A stretch of 64,000 nucleotides of DNA from Pseudoalteromonas luteoviolacea NCIMB 1944 (GCF_001625565.1 NZ_AUXS01000032.1:1-64000); one strand, 5' to 3'. Positions 9,612 through 21,628 are shown, counted from the stretch's first letter. A program made the numbers and translations. Notes: generated by a model from the sequence alone, not told the origin.

Positions 9612-10932
9612 TTTCGGCTCTCATAACTGGCCAATCTACCATATCAACGCTTTCGAAACTTGGCTTTGATCCACAGAGCCATTTCTTTTGAAATGACCCG
9701 TCTTGATCATACATCTGAGTTTGTTTTTCGATATTGAAATGCCTACCGCCTCTGGGGTCATCGCCAACACCTGCAATGTACTGCCAATTCCCCCAATTTG
9801 AAGCAACATCATAGTCAATCAGTTGCTGTTGGAAATACGCTGCGCCATAACGCCAATCTACTTGAAGCTCGTTGACCAAACAGCTAGCAACTATTTGACG
9901 ACCTCGATTAGACATGAACCCAGTCTCATTTAACTCTTTCATACAGGCGTTCACGAGCGGATACTGAGTTGTGCCGCAACACCAACTTTTAAATCGCTGT
10001 GGGTAATAGCTTGTCAAAGGCCGCCCCCCCTGCGAGCCTGTAAACTTAAACAACATAGCACCTTTTAGCATAGCTTTATGATGGAAGAAATCTCGCCACA
10101 TCAACTCAAAGCGTATCCAATAAGTCGATTCATTTGCTCCATTCTCTTTTTCATACTGAGTTAAATGGTTAATTATTTGCCTTGGCGAGAGATTGCCAAC
10201 GCTAAGATAAGGGCTAAATTTAGTTGAATTGTATTTTCCATCTAGCGTATTTCGGGTCTGTTTATATATAGAAGCAGCGGGCTTTAAAAAATATTCTTCA
10301 AGGTGGTTTTGCGCTGCTCGCTCCCCCCCTAAAAAATGGCTCAGGTCTGTTGAGTTTGTGCTTTCTAGCTGATAGTTTTTTGAATTAAATGCTTTTAAAT
10401 TTAGGGGAAATGGCAATGTATCTGCAAAAACATCTTCTGACGACTCAGAGATAGCCAGTTTGTCCGCTTTTTTTCTAAATTTCGAAAAAGAGCCTCTTAA
10501 GTCTTGGTCATTTACCTGCTGAGGGCCAAACAACAAGTTGTTGTGCTGATGTATAAAGCGTACACCCCCATTATCGGATTTAATATCTCTCAGCAATACC
10601 TGTTCATAATAACCAGCTCCTGCATGACAGCCCACTATGTCTATATCTGCTTGTGAGATTACTTGATTTAATACTTCTCTTGAGTTCCCTTTAAACACTT
10701 GTAACTCATACCCCAATTGTTGCAACTGCTCAGCTAAATCAATTAGGCTGTCTTTTATAAACTGCTGCCGCTTTGGGCCGAGGTGGACATGACTATAGTT
10801 GGTAGGCTCAAAAAGTGCTTGGTCAAACACATAAATAAAAAGGATGTTTTTACACGCATATAGAGTGGAATTTAATGTAAGGTTATCTTGAAGCCTTAGA
10901 TCATCGGTAAACCAATATAGTGCATTATTCAT
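9601..10932 (-). CDS. DASH-family cryptochrome
   Basis: A 443-residue member of the cry-DASH group. Visible hallmarks are [13 protein letters not shown] at the start, [10 protein letters not shown] in the FAD domain, [19 protein letters not shown], and the run from [11 protein letters not shown] through [13 protein letters not shown] to the KQTQMYD segment. DASH proteins bind FAD and MTHF and repair CPDs in single-stranded or looped DNA; some also signal. It is the first gene of the minus-strand operon: cry-DASH, photolyase, DUF2256, FeS-photolyase. The 142-base gap to pyrF upstream must hold the promoter. Confidence 0.9.
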   Translation of the reverse strand: MNNALYWFTDDLRLQDNLTLNSTLYACKNILFIYVFDQALFEPTNYSHVHLGPKRQQFIKDSLIDLAEQLQQLGYELQVFKGNSREVLNQVISQADIDIVGCHAGAGYYEQVLLRDIKSDNGGVRFIHQHNNLLFGPQQVNDQDLRGSFSKFRKKADKLAISESSEDVFADTLPFPLNLKAFNSKNYQLESTNSTDLSHFLGGERAAQNHLEEYFLKPAASIYKQTRNTLDGKYNSTKFSPYLSVGNLSPRQIINHLTQYEKENGANESTYWIRFELMWRDFFHHKAMLKGAMLFKFTGSQGGRPLTSYYPQRFKSWCCGTTQYPLVNACMKELNETGFMSNRGRQIVASCLVNELQVDWRYGAAYFQQQLIDYDVASNWGNWQYIAGVGDDPRGGRHFNIEKQTQMYDQDGSFQKKWLCGSKPSFESVDMVDWPVMRAENGR

Positions 10933-11074
10933 GACGCGTTAGTACTCTGCCCATAAAATCAATATTTGACAGAGATATACGTATCAACAAGGAGATTAGA
11001 TTTACATACTTGTTAGAGATTGCGAGGAAAAGGGTTAAGGCTATAGACGGCCTTAACCAAAAGTCTTATGTTGT

Positions 11075-11779
11075 TTAAGCAATGCTCAGGTTGATCTCTC
11101 GAAGCGCCTGCGCAGGATTTTCTGCTTTAGTAATTGGTCTGCCAATAACCAAATAATCACTGCCTGCGGCAATTGCTTTTGCAGGCGTCATAATACGCTT
11201 TTGATCACCTGCATCACTGCCTGCTGGCCTAATACCTGGCGTGACCAACTTAAACTCGTTACCTAGCTCAGCCTTGAGAGATTCAGCTTCTTGAGCAGAA
11301 CAAACAACGCCATCTAATCCCGACTCTTTAGCAAGCTTTGCTAGATAAAGCACTTGCTCTTGCGGTGTTTTATCAATTCCAAGCTTATCCAGCTGAGCTT
11401 GATCCATACTGGTCAGCACGGTTACGGCGATAAGTAATGGCGCTTTTTCACCATATTTGTTCAAAGCTTCTTTCGCTTTACTCATCATTTCAGTGCCACC
11501 ACTTGCATGCACGTTAACCATCCATACGCCCAACTCTGCAGCCGCAGTCACAGCCTTGGCAACCGTATTCGGAATGTCGTGGAACTTCAGGTCTAGAAAT
11601 ACGTCAAATCCAAGATCTACCAGCTTTTTAACAAACTGAGGTCCAAAATAAGTAAACATCTCCTTACCTACTTTTAGTCTACACTCGTTTGGAGAAAGCT
11701 GAGACACAAACGCTAACGCTGCATTTTCGTCATCATAATCCAATGCAATTAGCACTTTTTTCAGTTCAATATTTGACAT
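11075..11779 (-). CDS. pyrF: orotidine 5'-phosphate decarboxylase
   Basis: A 234-residue cytoplasmic TIM-barrel enzyme converting OMP to UMP, the last step of pyrimidine synthesis. The active-site Asp-Lys-Asp array is visible in [19 protein letters not shown] near the start, [11 protein letters not shown] in the middle and VTPGIRP plus YLVIGRPIT near the end are standard. It is the last gene of the rpsA-ihfB-lapA-lapB-pyrF direction and starts 39 bases after lapB, the same neighbourhood seen in enterobacteria (lapAB-pyrF). Confidence 0.97.
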   Translation of the reverse strand: MSNIELKKVLIALDYDDENAALAFVSQLSPNECRLKVGKEMFTYFGPQFVKKLVDLGFDVFLDLKFHDIPNTVAKAVTAAAELGVWMVNVHASGGTEMMSKAKEALNKYGEKAPLLIAVTVLTSMDQAQLDKLGIDKTPQEQVLYLAKLAKESGLDGVVCSAQEAESLKAELGNEFKLVTPGIRPAGSDAGDQKRIMTPAKAIAAGSDYLVIGRPITKAENPAQALREINLSIA

Positions 11780-11818
11780 AATTACCTTAATTTTCTTTTA
11801 AAAGAATCACATACAATA

Positions 11819-12955
11819 TTAATATCCATCTAAACCTCGACTTGGTACAACTGACTCCCATGTCTTACAAGATGGGCATAACCAGTATAGTTTATGGCTC
11901 GTAAAGCCACATTTATTGCACTGATAGTCAGGTTTTGTGGATATATAAGATGTCACTAGATGATCTATCTCTTCTAGCACATCTTGCATTTTTACATTTT
12001 TGGAACTCAATAACTGTAGTAAATAGCTGAAGCCTCTAATTGAGGGTTCTCTTTTCAAGCTATCAGTCAAAAACTCTATCGCTTCGGCTACTCTTCCTGA
12101 TTCAACCAACCCCTGACAGTGTTTTATTTTTATTGTGACACCAGCGTTAGGTAGTAGCTCTTCAATCAACCCATAAAAATCATCTGAAATATTTAAGGAT
12201 ACATAGCAAGATTGAAGATCATGAATAACAAGAGGTGCAATTTGTGGAAACTCTGAGGTTAATTTTCGCCAATAATAAATGGCTTTAACATTGTCTTGGC
12301 GCCCATGCGCATCCAAACCTAGTTCATAAAGCGGCCTGATCGCCTGATGATTAAGTTTGGTTGCCCTTTCTAAATATTGGGTATCATTAGACTCAAGGGC
12401 AACTTCACAATAAAAGTTTGCTATCGCAGCGCAGCTTGCCTTATCGCTAAAAAGTTCTGAATACGCCTCATACATATTCACGCCTTTTTGCCAGTCCCTT
12501 GTTTGCGAGTAAAGCTGAATAGTCGGTTCCAAGGCTTCTTCAAAACCCGCTTTAACCAAAACAACTAAATTTGATTCAGCTCCGTCTAACAAGCCCGCCA
12601 TTATATAATCTTTTGCGAGTTCAAGCCGACATGACTTTACCAGCTCAATGTCTAAATTGGGCTGTTCAATAAGAAGTTCATGGATTTTAATTGCTCTATC
12701 CAGTTCACCGCGTTTTCTAAATAGCGTAGCTAAGGTGAGATAGTGCTCGACGGAGTCTGCGGATACTTCTAATAATTCAATTAAATGCTCAAGACCCTGA
12801 TCTTCTTCTCTGTCGAGCAAGAATTTCAGGCCTTTACTATATTCGGATGTGATTTTTCTATTTTGCTCATGTGCTAAGTTTTTAGCACTGTTCTTCCCCA
12901 TTACATAACCGTAAGCGGCAGCAACAGGAAGCAGCAAGAACAAAAGCTCGATCAT
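11819..12955 (-). CDS. lapB: lipopolysaccharide assembly protein LapB (YciM)
   Basis: A 378-residue inner-membrane-anchored TPR protein. It has one N-terminal membrane helix (IELLFLLLPVAAAYGYVMG), then tandem TPR repeats through ~residue 340. The C-terminal rubredoxin-like zinc ribbon has two CxxC pairs (CNKC and CPSC). LapB works with FtsH and PbgA to control LpxC turnover and so LPS synthesis. Its ATG overlaps the lapA stop by four bases (ATGA at 12952-12955), showing translational coupling. Length is close to E. coli LapB (389). Confidence 0.95.
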   Translation of the reverse strand: MIELLFLLLPVAAAYGYVMGKNSAKNLAHEQNRKITSEYSKGLKFLLDREEDQGLEHLIELLEVSADSVEHYLTLATLFRKRGELDRAIKIHELLIEQPNLDIELVKSCRLELAKDYIMAGLLDGAESNLVVLVKAGFEEALEPTIQLYSQTRDWQKGVNMYEAYSELFSDKASCAAIANFYCEVALESNDTQYLERATKLNHQAIRPLYELGLDAHGRQDNVKAIYYWRKLTSEFPQIAPLVIHDLQSCYVSLNISDDFYGLIEELLPNAGVTIKIKHCQGLVESGRVAEAIEFLTDSLKREPSIRGFSYLLQLLSSKNVKMQDVLEEIDHLVTSYISTKPDYQCNKCGFTSHKLYWLCPSCKTWESVVPSRGLDGY

Positions 12956-13221
12956 GGCTGGCTTTGATCTTTATTCAATAATAAGTTGTTTGTTTTATGT
13001 AACTGACTATTCTTTCGTTTTAACCTTACTATTGAGCCTAAGTTAAACAAAACACCAAGAATTATACCTGTAAATAGACATAAGCTCAGTAGTGTCGCTA
13101 ACGGCATTTCGGCACTTGCAACGATAAAGTTTACTTCAACAACATTCGGATTTTGTGTGCCTACTACAAACGCCACTAAAAGCAACACCAAAAGTAGTCC
13201 CTTTTTTACAACTCGAACCAA
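12952..13221 (-). CDS. lapA: LapA domain-containing inner-membrane protein
   Basis: An 89-residue protein with two membrane helices (residues ~8-25 and ~42-62) followed by a basic, coiled-coil-like tail. VVGTQNPNVVEVNFIVA between the helices is typical of LapA/YciS. It partners LapB, the next gene, which it overlaps by four bases. It starts 14 bases after the ihfB stop, so ihfB-lapA-lapB form one operon. Confidence 0.93.
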   Translation of the reverse strand: MVRVVKKGLLLVLLLVAFVVGTQNPNVVEVNFIVASAEMPLATLLSLCLFTGIILGVLFNLGSIVRLKRKNSQLHKTNNLLLNKDQSQP

Positions 13222-13235
13222 ACTAGGTACTCCAA

Positions 13236-13526
13236 TTACCCTTCGAGACTGGCGTTAACGCGATCTCTTAATTCTTTACCAGGCTTAAAATGTGGCACGT
13301 ACTTACCGTCTAGTTCAACCGTTTCGCCTGTTTTAGGGTTGCGACCAGTTCTTGGTGAGCGATAGTGCAGAGAGAAACTGCCAAAGCCACGGATTTCAAT
13401 TCTATCAGAGCCAGATAGTGAACCCGCCATTTGTTCTAAAACTTCTTTTACTGCATTTTCTACGTCTTTTACAGGAACATGTGCATGCTGTTCAGCAAGT
13501 TTTTCTATTAATTCAGACTTTGTCAT
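13236..13526 (-). CDS. ihfB: integration host factor subunit beta
   Basis: A 96-residue DNA-bending histone-like protein. [21 protein letters not shown] is the beta-arm that inserts into the minor groove, with the intercalating proline in the NPKTG segment. It heterodimerises with IhfA (not in this window). It lies downstream of rpsA, the usual proteobacterial order, with an intervening hairpin that may reduce readthrough from the abundant rpsA transcript. Confidence 0.97.
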   Translation of the reverse strand: MTKSELIEKLAEQHAHVPVKDVENAVKEVLEQMAGSLSGSDRIEIRGFGSFSLHYRSPRTGRNPKTGETVELDGKYVPHFKPGKELRDRVNASLEG

Positions 13527-13542
13527 AACGTTTCCTTTAAAT

Positions 13543-13571
13543 AAAAAAAGAAGGGCTAAAGTGCCCTTCTT
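13543..13571 (-). terminator. terminator or attenuator between rpsA and ihfB
   Basis: On the minus strand AAGAAGGGC and GCCCTTCTT pair perfectly over a six-base loop and run into a T-tract (complement of the A-run 13543-13549). It lies 15 bases after the rpsA stop codon. Confidence 0.85.
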
Positions 13572-13586
13572 GATTAGACTTAAAAA

Positions 13587-15254
13587 TTAGTCTTTTTGAG
13601 CATTTTTGAAAGCTGCTGCCATTGCATTTTCGAATGCTGGCTCTTCTTTCTTCAGCTTCTCTAGCGCTTCTTTCTCTTCAGCTTCGAAGATAGCTTTAAC
13701 TGATAGGCTGATCGCACGGTTCTTACGGTCAACACCAACAAATTTAGCTTCAATTTCGTCACCTGCAGAAACAACAGAAGTTGCATCTTCAACGCGCTCT
13801 TGAGCGATGTCAGCTACACGGATGTAACCTTCAACACCTTCAATAAGCTCTACAGTTGCGCCTTTCGCGTCAACTTCAGTCACTTTACCTTTAACAATAG
13901 CACCTTTTTTGTTTGCGTCTAGGTAGTTATTGAAAGGATCTGCTTCGATTTGCTTAACGCCTAGTGAGATACGCTCACGCTCTGGGTCAACTTGAAGAAC
14001 GATTGCAGTGATCTCGTCGCCTTTCTTGTACTCACGTACAGCTTCTTCACCTGGAGTGTTCCAAGAGATGTCAGAAAGGTGTACAAGACCGTCGATGCCG
14101 CCGTCAAGACCGATGAAGATACCGAAGTCAGTGATTGACTTGATCTTACCAGTAACTTGGTCGCCTTTGTTCTGTAGACGAGCAAATTCCTGCCAAGGGT
14201 TAGCTTTACACTGCTTAAGACCAAGAGAAATACGACGACGCTCTTCGTCAATTTCAAGAACCATTACTTCAACAGTATCACCTAGTGAAACAACTTTTGA
14301 AGGGTGGATGTTCTTGTTAGTCCAGTCCATTTCAGAAACGTGTACTAGACCTTCAACGCCTTCTTCGATCTCAACGAAACAACCGTAATCAGTTAGGTTA
14401 GTTACGCGACCAGTAAGCTTAGCGCCTTCTGGGTAACGACCAGCGATTGCTGCCCAAGGATCTTCGCCAAGTTGCTTAAGACCTAGAGAAACACGAGTCT
14501 TCTCTTTGTCGAATTTAAGTACTTTAACAGCGATTTCGTCACCAACATTTACGATCTCAGATGGGTGCTTAACACGCTTCCAAGCCATATCAGTGATGTG
14601 AAGTAGACCGTCAACACCGCCTAGATCTACGAATGCACCGTAGTCTGTAAGGTTCTTAACGATACCTTTAACTTCTTGACCTTCAACAAGGTTAGCAAGA
14701 AGTTCTTCACGCTCTTGTGAGTTCTCAGATTCGATAACTGCACGGCGAGAAACAACAACGTTGTTACGCTTCTGGTCAAGCTTGATTACTTTGAACTCAA
14801 GCTCTTTACCTTCAAGGTGAGCAGTGTCACGTACAGGACGAACATCAACAAGTGAACCAGGTAGGAAAGCACGGATTGAATCAACTTCAACAGTGAAACC
14901 ACCTTTAACTTTACCGTTGATAACACCGATAACAGTCTCTTGGTCTTCACATGCTTTCTCAAGACGGATCCAAGCTTCGTGACGCTTCGCTTTCTCACGA
15001 GAAAGGATAGTTTCACCGAAACCGTCTTCGATTGCGTCTAGTGCTACGTCTACTTCGTCGCCTACAGCAACTTCTAGTTCACCAGCAGCATTTTTGAATT
15101 GCTCTGCAGGGATTGCACTTTCAGACTTAAGGCCAGCATCAACAAGAACGATGTTGTTCTCGATTGAGATAACAGTACCTTTAACGATAGAGCCTTGCTC
15201 TGCTTCAAAACCCTTTAGGCTTTCTTCAAATAACTGCGCAAAATTTTCTGACAT
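13587..15254 (-). CDS. rpsA: 30S ribosomal protein S1
   Basis: A 555-residue protein (E. coli 557) with six S1 OB-fold repeats. The first two bind the ribosome and S2. The later, more similar repeats ([60 protein letters not shown]) bind mRNA. It recruits structured or weakly Shine-Dalgarno mRNAs to the 30S subunit. It follows cmk, the near-universal proteobacterial order, and is separated from it by a terminator, so it must have its own promoter in the ~95-base gap. Confidence 0.98.
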   Translation of the reverse strand: MSENFAQLFEESLKGFEAEQGSIVKGTVISIENNIVLVDAGLKSESAIPAEQFKNAAGELEVAVGDEVDVALDAIEDGFGETILSREKAKRHEAWIRLEKACEDQETVIGVINGKVKGGFTVEVDSIRAFLPGSLVDVRPVRDTAHLEGKELEFKVIKLDQKRNNVVVSRRAVIESENSQEREELLANLVEGQEVKGIVKNLTDYGAFVDLGGVDGLLHITDMAWKRVKHPSEIVNVGDEIAVKVLKFDKEKTRVSLGLKQLGEDPWAAIAGRYPEGAKLTGRVTNLTDYGCFVEIEEGVEGLVHVSEMDWTNKNIHPSKVVSLGDTVEVMVLEIDEERRRISLGLKQCKANPWQEFARLQNKGDQVTGKIKSITDFGIFIGLDGGIDGLVHLSDISWNTPGEEAVREYKKGDEITAIVLQVDPERERISLGVKQIEADPFNNYLDANKKGAIVKGKVTEVDAKGATVELIEGVEGYIRVADIAQERVEDATSVVSAGDEIEAKFVGVDRKNRAISLSVKAIFEAEEKEALEKLKKEEPAFENAMAAAFKNAQKD

Positions 15255-15312
15255 ACTAAATACGTCTCATATATAAATGTACCAATAAGCAACCATGCTG
15301 CATGGGGTAGTT

Positions 15313-15339
15313 AAAAAAACACCGGCAGCCTTGCCAGTG
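15313..15339 (-). terminator. terminator after cmk
   Basis: On the minus strand CACTGGCA and TGCCGGTG form an eight-base stem (one T-G wobble) around AGGC, followed by seven T's. It lies just after the cmk stop and before rpsA. Confidence 0.85.
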
Positions 15340-15349
15340 CTATGAAAAA

Positions 15350-16057
15350 TTAGCTAACTTTTGGAAGTTTACCTGCCAATACAGCTTCATCAACAAGTTT
15401 AAGTACTTGCTGGTACACTTGGTCGGCATCTAAAGTCGTGGTATCAATATGAATAGCATCATCAGCTGGCACTAGCGGCGCCACCTTTCTATTCATATCT
15501 CGCTCATCACGTGCTTTAATATCTTCTAAAAGGCCCTCAATTGTAACATCAAGGCCTTTTTCCTTCAACTCATTAAAGCGTCTCTTAGCTCGTTCTTCGG
15601 CACTCGCTGTGAGATAAATTTTTAATTCAGCTGATGGAAAAACAACGGTACCCATATCTCGGCCATCTGCGATAAGGCCGTTTTCTGTTCTGAACGCACG
15701 CTGCCTGCGAAGGAGCGCTTCCCTAACGCGTGGAAGCATTGCAATTTTAGAAGCTGTGGCACCTACTTCTTCATTTCGAATAGTGTTCGTTACATCTTCA
15801 CCTTCTAGTACGATTTTAGACTTCTTTGACGCACTATCAATCACAAATTGGACATCCAGATTCGCAGCCAGTGGCACAAGCGCTTCTTCATTATCCAGAG
15901 CGATTTGATGATGTAACACTGCAATAGATAACACGCGATAAATTGCGCCACTATCTAATACATCCCAATTTAGTTTCTCAGCCAACAAGCGACAAACAGT
16001 CCCTTTGCCAGAACCGCTGGGGCCGTCTACGGTGATTACGGGCATTGCAGCCTGCAT
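15350..16057 (-). CDS. cmk: cytidylate kinase
   Basis: A 235-residue cytoplasmic enzyme phosphorylating CMP and dCMP to diphosphates. The P-loop [14 protein letters not shown] (residues ~13-26), DSGAIYR nucleotide-binding segment, [11 protein letters not shown] and the [10 protein letters not shown] lid region are all present. Start ATG at 16057 is chosen because the family begins [20 protein letters not shown]. It lies between aroA and rpsA, the conserved aroA-cmk-rpsA order, about 160 bases after aroA. Confidence 0.97.
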   Translation of the reverse strand: MQAAMPVITVDGPSGSGKGTVCRLLAEKLNWDVLDSGAIYRVLSIAVLHHQIALDNEEALVPLAANLDVQFVIDSASKKSKIVLEGEDVTNTIRNEEVGATASKIAMLPRVREALLRRQRAFRTENGLIADGRDMGTVVFPSAELKIYLTASAEERAKRRFNELKEKGLDVTIEGLLEDIKARDERDMNRKVAPLVPADDAIHIDTTTLDADQVYQQVLKLVDEAVLAGKLPKVS

Positions 16058-16217
16058 TAAAACCTCCTGAAATGCACACCTTATATAAATCGGCGCCCAT
16101 TATACGCAAGTTTGCTGAATAGATCCTTATCAACATGTAACTTTTTGTTCTATTGTCGGATTTGTATCTTTTATAGGTATGAGAGCGTGTAAGAAACACG
16201 CTCTTTTTGCAGAAATA

Positions 16218-17501
16218 TTAGTGATGTGAAATTGATGCCAATACGTCAAAGTAGGTCGGGAAAGTTTTAGCAGTACAACCTGGGTCGTTAATGGTAACGG
16301 GTTGCCCACCCACAGACACCATCGAAAAGCACATTGCGATTCGATGATCGTTATAAGTGTCGATCTCAGCAAGTTTAAACTCTTCTGGAGGCGTAATTTC
16401 AATAAAATCCTCGCCTTCAACAACTTCAGCGCCGACTTTACGAAGTTCTGTGGCCATGGCATACAATCGGTCAGTTTCTTTAACTCGCCAGTTGTAAATA
16501 TTGCGAATGGCAGTTTTACCTTCTGCAAATAATGCCACTGTCGCAAGTGTCATTGCCGCATCTGGGATCGCATTTGCATCAATATCCACCCCTATTAACT
16601 GGCCCTTTTTGACAATAAGCTTCTCGTCAAACCATTCAATTTTTGCACCCACTTGTTCCATGACTTTTGCGAAGCCAATATCACCTTGTACACTCGATTT
16701 ACCAACGCCATTGATCTCGATTTCACCACCGGCAATAGCAGCAGCTGCAACAAAGTAAGAAGCAGACGACGCATCGCCTTCAACCATTATACTTTTAGGC
16801 GATGTATAACCTTGCTGTCCTTTGACATAAAAAATTTGGTAGTCATCGTGCTCAACGACCACACCGAATTGCTTCATAACACCAAGCGTAATATCAATAT
16901 ATGGCTTAGAGACCAACTCTCCAGAGATTTTAATTTCACTGTCTCCGTCAAATATCGGCGCAGCCATCAACAAAGCAGTTAAAAATTGACTTGAGATACT
17001 ACCGTCAATTTCAACTGTTCCGCCTTGCAGCTTTTTGCCTGTGATCTCTAGTGGTGGGTAGTGCTCATTTTTAAGATAAGTAACATCAGCTCCTAGTGCA
17101 TCCAAAGCATCTACAAGGTGACCAATTGGGCGCTCTTCCATTCTCGGCTCACCCGTAAGCGTGAACTTACCTTGTGTCGCCGCCAAAACCGCTGTTAAAG
17201 GTCGAAATGCAGTGCCTGCGTTACCTAAAAATAAAGGTTCAGATGGCGTTTTAAACTGTCCGCCATTACCGTGCACCAGTGCAACCGTTTTGTCGTCGTT
17301 TAGTTCGACTTTAACACCCATGACGTCAAGTGCTGCGAGCATATGACGAATATCGTCACTATCCAGTAGATTTCGCACCTCAGTGACGCCGTCACACAAG
17401 GCTGCGAGCAACAAAATACGGTTTGATAAACTTTTTGAGCCAGGTAATGTAACTGAACCAGACACTTTCTTAATTGGTTTTAAAGGTAACTGTTCCATCA
17501 A
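16218..17501 (-). CDS. aroA: 3-phosphoshikimate 1-carboxyvinyltransferase (EPSP synthase)
   Basis: A 427-residue enzyme of the shikimate pathway joining PEP to shikimate 3-phosphate. The signature segments [10 protein letters not shown] (K22-type PEP site), [13 protein letters not shown] (class I glyphosate-sensitive type loop), [10 protein letters not shown] and [10 protein letters not shown] are visible. Its start overlaps the serC stop by four bases (17498-17501), so serC-aroA are translationally coupled, as in many gammaproteobacteria. Confidence 0.97.
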   Translation of the reverse strand: MMEQLPLKPIKKVSGSVTLPGSKSLSNRILLLAALCDGVTEVRNLLDSDDIRHMLAALDVMGVKVELNDDKTVALVHGNGGQFKTPSEPLFLGNAGTAFRPLTAVLAATQGKFTLTGEPRMEERPIGHLVDALDALGADVTYLKNEHYPPLEITGKKLQGGTVEIDGSISSQFLTALLMAAPIFDGDSEIKISGELVSKPYIDITLGVMKQFGVVVEHDDYQIFYVKGQQGYTSPKSIMVEGDASSASYFVAAAAIAGGEIEINGVGKSSVQGDIGFAKVMEQVGAKIEWFDEKLIVKKGQLIGVDIDANAIPDAAMTLATVALFAEGKTAIRNIYNWRVKETDRLYAMATELRKVGAEVVEGEDFIEITPPEEFKLAEIDTYNDHRIAMCFSMVSVGGQPVTINDPGCTAKTFPTYFDVLASISHH

Positions 17502-18580
17502 CTATGCTCCTTGGCAAACTTTTCCATAAATGCAATAAGTGCTTCAATACCTTCTTTTGGCATAGCGTTGTAGATGCTTGCACGCATACCACCTACAAAT
17601 CTGTGGCCTTCAAGTGCCATTAAGCCGTTTTGTTCAGCTTGCTGTAGGAAGCTGTCATTTAATGCATCATCTTTTAACCAAAATGGGACGTTCATCAATG
17701 AACGACAAGACTCTGCCACTTTGTTGTAGTAAAAATCAGAGCTATCAATATAGTCGTATAGAAGCGCTGCTTTTTCCTTATTATGTTTCTCCATCGCAGG
17801 CACACCGCCTATAGACTCAAGATACTTAAATACTTCGGCAGCTAAATACCAAGCATAAGTTGGGGGTGTGTTGTACATGCTATTTTGCTTTGCTTCGATG
17901 GCATAATCTAAAATTGCAGGCTTTGGCAGGCCTTCTCTTTCTAATAACGTCTTGCGAATAATTGCGATACTTAAACCAGAAGGACCAATATTTTTTTGTG
18001 CACCAGCATAAATCAAATCAAAGTCATCTACGTTGATTTCGCGAGAGAGAATCATTGAAGACATATCGGCAACAATCGGCGCTGTAGGATGTTTAGGCAC
18101 TTCAAATATTTCGATACCATCGATGGTTTCATTCGGGCAATAATGAATAAATGATGCGTTTTGTGGTAGTGACCATTCTGAAACTGGTAAAATATCAAAT
18201 TGACCATCTTTGTCGGTGCGAATATCAACTGATTCTACTTGTGTAAATTTAGCGCCCTCTTTGGTCGCACCCACAGACCAAATACCATTTTCTACATACA
18301 CGCCTGGCGCACTATCTAAATGCAGATTCAAAGGTACAGCAGAGAAGTGCCCTCTACCACCACCATGCATAAATAGCACTTCAAATTCATCCGAGATATT
18401 CATTAATCTTCTCAGGCTCGCTTCACATTCTTCTGCCAGTTTTAAAAATGGCTTTGAACGGTGGCTGATCTCCATAACAGATACGCCCAACCCCTGCCAG
18501 TTAATGAACTCAGCTTGCGCTTTCTCCATGACGGCGGGTGGCAACATAGCAGGACCTGCACAAAAGTTATAAACAGTCAT
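17498..18580 (-). CDS. serC: phosphoserine aminotransferase
   Basis: A 360-residue PLP enzyme of class V aminotransferases, converting 3-phosphohydroxypyruvate to phosphoserine (serine synthesis) and acting in pyridoxal phosphate synthesis. [14 protein letters not shown] at the start and [13 protein letters not shown], with the PLP-binding lysine, are diagnostic. [12 protein letters not shown] binds the phosphate. It opens the serC-aroA operon downstream of gyrA and is separated from it by a terminator. Confidence 0.97.
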   Translation of the reverse strand: MTVYNFCAGPAMLPPAVMEKAQAEFINWQGLGVSVMEISHRSKPFLKLAEECEASLRRLMNISDEFEVLFMHGGGRGHFSAVPLNLHLDSAPGVYVENGIWSVGATKEGAKFTQVESVDIRTDKDGQFDILPVSEWSLPQNASFIHYCPNETIDGIEIFEVPKHPTAPIVADMSSMILSREINVDDFDLIYAGAQKNIGPSGLSIAIIRKTLLEREGLPKPAILDYAIEAKQNSMYNTPPTYAWYLAAEVFKYLESIGGVPAMEKHNKEKAALLYDYIDSSDFYYNKVAESCRSLMNVPFWLKDDALNDSFLQQAEQNGLMALEGHRFVGGMRASIYNAMPKEGIEALIAFMEKFAKEHS

Positions 18581-18742
18581 ATTTTCCTCATTCCAAATAA
18601 GACGTATCGCTCAAACAACACAAATAAAGTTTGTACAACGCGACACGGAAATAAAATTTTCAATCTATGAATTTACATCAAATACGGAGTCAGATAAAAC
18701 AAAATTCTGGACTAAATCATCTTGGTTGGTTGAATTTTTTTA
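18581..18742. other. promoter-bearing gap between gyrA and serC
   Basis: A short non-coding AT-rich stretch between the gyrA terminator and the serC start. It must carry the serC promoter, but I could not single out a convincing -35/-10 pair. Confidence 0.4.
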
Positions 18743-18768
18743 ATAAAAAAGCGGCCTAAGCCGCTTTT
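18743..18768 (-). terminator. terminator after gyrA
   Basis: On the minus strand AAAAGCGGC and GCCGCTTTT pair over a four-base loop, and the U-tract continues through the complement of the A-run 18743-18750. It lies a few bases after the gyrA stop. Confidence 0.9.
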
Positions 18769-18771
18769 GTA

Positions 18772-21447
18772 TTATTCAGAATCTTGTTCTGGTGCACTTG
18801 GTGGTGCTTCTTCGCCAGTTGCATCATCTACAACTGCATCATCAATGTCATCTACTTCAATTTCTTCGATGCGCTGAAGCCCAACAACTTGTTCGTCTTC
18901 TATAGTACGGATCAAAATAACACCTTGCGTGTTACGACCGACTGTAGAGACTTCATTTACGCGTGTTCTAACCAAAGTACCACGGTTAGAGATAAGCATA
19001 ATCTCATTGTTATCTTCTACTTGTACTGCACCAACCACGTTACCATTACGTTCAGTTACTTTGATCGATACAACACCTTGTGTTGCACGACTCTTAGCAG
19101 GGTACTCGTCAAGTGGTGTGCGCTTACCATAACCATTTTCTGTTACAGTCAAAATTGCACCATCATTTTTCGGCACAATTAAAGATACAACTTTCACGCC
19201 ATCAGGCATCTTGATGCCGCGAACACCTGTCGCAGTACGACCCATTGGACGCAAGGCTAACATTTCTTCACCCGTTTCAGGGTCAAGTTTCACTTCACCA
19301 GTCTCAGAATCGCGTAACTTTTCATTGAAACGCACAACCTTACCGTGATCAGTAAATAGCATGATGTCATTACTGCCATCAGTGATATCTGCACCAATTA
19401 GGTTATCACCTTCATTAAGGTTGATTGCAATGATACCACTTGCACGTTGTCGACTGTACGCAGTCAATGGTGTCTTCTTAACTGTACCATTTGCCGTTGC
19501 CATCAAGACATATTTGTCTTCTTCGTACTCTCGAACTGGAAGAATTGTTGTAATTCGCTCGTCAGCTTCCAATGGCAATAAGTTTACTATCGGCTTACCA
19601 CGTGCTTGACGTGACGCCAATGGTAATTGATAAACTTTTAGCCAATATAGTCGGCCAGCTGTCGAGAAGCACAATATCGTGTCATGGGTATTGGCAACAA
19701 GTAGACGCTCGATAAAGTCTTCATCTTTCATCTTAGTTGCCGCTTTACCTTTACCACCACGGCGCTGCGCTTCGTAGTCTGATAATGGCTGGTATTTTAC
19801 ATACCCTTCGTGTGAAAGCGTTACTACAACGTCTTCTTCATTAATCAGGTCTTCTAAGCTGATGTCATGAGCTGCTGCTGTGATTTCTGTCCGGCGTTCA
19901 TCGCCATATACTTCTTTAATTTCAACCAATTCGTCACGGATTACTTCCATTAGACGCTCTGGTGAAGAAAGAATAAATAGTAGCTCTGCAATCACATCAA
20001 GAAGCTCTTGGTACTCACCTAAGATCTTCTCATGCTCTAGACCGGTTAGCTTATGTAAACGTAAGTCTAGAATTGCTTGTGCCTGTTGCTCGGATAGGTA
20101 GTACTGACCATCTCTAATACCAAGTTCATCCGCTAACCAGTCAGGTCTAGCAACATTTTGCTCGCCAGCACGCTCTAACATTGGTGCTACTGAACCTAGC
20201 TCCCATGCGCGTGAAGTTAACGCAGCCTTAGCCTCTGATGGAGTTGGTGACTTTCGAATAAGTTCGATAATAGGATCTATATTCGCAAGGGCGATTGCCA
20301 AGCCTTCAAGTGTATGTGCTCTGTCTCTAGCTTTACGCAAGTCAAATACAGTACGACGTGTGACAACTTCGCGGCGGTGGATAACAAACGCCTCTAGCAT
20401 TTCTTTCAAGTTGAAACACTTAGGCTGGTTATTGTCTAGCGCAACCATGTTCATACCGAACACAGTTTGAAGCTGCGTTTGAGCGTATAGGTTATTTAAT
20501 ACAACCTCACCCACTTCTCCACGCTTGATCTCAATGACGATACGCATTCCGTCTTTATCAGACTCATCACGTAACGCACTGATGCCTTCGACTTTTTTAT
20601 CTTTTACTAACTCGGCAATTTTTTCAATAAGGCGAGCTTTGTTAACCTGATAAGGGATCTCATGGACAATAATTGTTTCTTTGCCCGTTTTTTCGTCCGT
20701 CTCAATTTCAGCACGAGCACGGATGTAAACTTTACCACGACCCGTTTTATAAGCTTGCTCAATCCCTTTTTTACCACTAATGATTGCCGCTGTTGGGAAA
20801 TCTGGGCCTGGGATATATTCCATTAGCTCTTCAATGGTGAGATCTGGGTTTTGAATAATAGCCAAACAGCCATTGATAACTTCAGTTAGATTGTGTGGCG
20901 GAATATTTGTCGCCATACCAACTGCGATACCTGATGAACCATTTACCAATAGGTTTGGAACCTTGGTCGGTAATACATCAGGAATTTGCTCAGTGCCATC
21001 GTAGTTTGGCACATAATCAACAGTTTCTTTCTCTAAGTCAGCAAGTAGTTCGTGAGACATTTTAGCCATACGTACTTCGGTATAACGCATTGCCGCAGCT
21101 GAGTCACCATCTACAGAACCGAAGTTACCTTGACCGTCTACCAACATATAGCGCAACGAAAACGGCTGAGCCATACGTACGATAGTATCGTATACCGCAC
21201 TATCACCATGAGGGTGGTATTTACCGATGACGTCACCGACTACACGAGCTGATTTTTTATAAGGTTTATTCCAGTCATTACGTAGCTCGTTCATTGCGAA
21301 AAGTACACGACGGTGAACTGGTTTTAGTCCGTCACGTACGTCTGGCAATGCACGCCCTACAATTACGCTCATCGCGTAATCTAGGTATGAATTTTTCAAT
21401 TCATCTTCAATATTGACCGGGAGGATTTCATTGGCGAGATCAGTCAT
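18772..21447 (-). CDS. gyrA: DNA gyrase subunit A
   Basis: An 891-residue type II topoisomerase subunit. Catalytic Tyr122 lies in [10 protein letters not shown]. The quinolone-resistance region matches E. coli numbering exactly, with S83 and D87 in [10 protein letters not shown], i.e. the wild-type susceptible residues. The C-terminal pinwheel contains the GyrA box QRRGGKGK. The tail is acidic. It acts with GyrB (not here) to introduce negative supercoils. It diverges from ubiG, the arrangement also seen in enterobacteria. Confidence 0.98.
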   Translation of the reverse strand: MTDLANEILPVNIEDELKNSYLDYAMSVIVGRALPDVRDGLKPVHRRVLFAMNELRNDWNKPYKKSARVVGDVIGKYHPHGDSAVYDTIVRMAQPFSLRYMLVDGQGNFGSVDGDSAAAMRYTEVRMAKMSHELLADLEKETVDYVPNYDGTEQIPDVLPTKVPNLLVNGSSGIAVGMATNIPPHNLTEVINGCLAIIQNPDLTIEELMEYIPGPDFPTAAIISGKKGIEQAYKTGRGKVYIRARAEIETDEKTGKETIIVHEIPYQVNKARLIEKIAELVKDKKVEGISALRDESDKDGMRIVIEIKRGEVGEVVLNNLYAQTQLQTVFGMNMVALDNNQPKCFNLKEMLEAFVIHRREVVTRRTVFDLRKARDRAHTLEGLAIALANIDPIIELIRKSPTPSEAKAALTSRAWELGSVAPMLERAGEQNVARPDWLADELGIRDGQYYLSEQQAQAILDLRLHKLTGLEHEKILGEYQELLDVIAELLFILSSPERLMEVIRDELVEIKEVYGDERRTEITAAAHDISLEDLINEEDVVVTLSHEGYVKYQPLSDYEAQRRGGKGKAATKMKDEDFIERLLVANTHDTILCFSTAGRLYWLKVYQLPLASRQARGKPIVNLLPLEADERITTILPVREYEEDKYVLMATANGTVKKTPLTAYSRQRASGIIAINLNEGDNLIGADITDGSNDIMLFTDHGKVVRFNEKLRDSETGEVKLDPETGEEMLALRPMGRTATGVRGIKMPDGVKVVSLIVPKNDGAILTVTENGYGKRTPLDEYPAKSRATQGVVSIKVTERNGNVVGAVQVEDNNEIMLISNRGTLVRTRVNEVSTVGRNTQGVILIRTIEDEQVVGLQRIEEIEVDDIDDAVVDDATGEEAPPSAPEQDSE

Positions 21448-21628
21448 TTGATACCACTTTCCTTCAGAGTCTTGCCCTTTTGTGTCAAACTATTAGCAAC
21501 AAAGGGTTAAGTTATTATTTATTCGGCTGCCGATAGTAACACAGTTAAATTCAATTTGCAGTCGTAAAATGTCTGGTATTTTTATAAATAGCCAATACAA
21601 TGCGCCCAGATAAACGAGGAAGCTTTTT

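Noticed and set aside
10977..10984. ATACGTAT palindrome upstream of the photolyase operon as a light-regulator site
   Set aside because: An eight-base palindrome is expected by chance and does not match a light-responsive operator I can name with confidence.
13606..15276. Several ORFs of 60-126 codons on the plus strand and in other frames across rpsA
   Set aside because: They are antisense or out-of-frame shadows of a strongly coding, repetitive gene and have no ribosome sites or family features.
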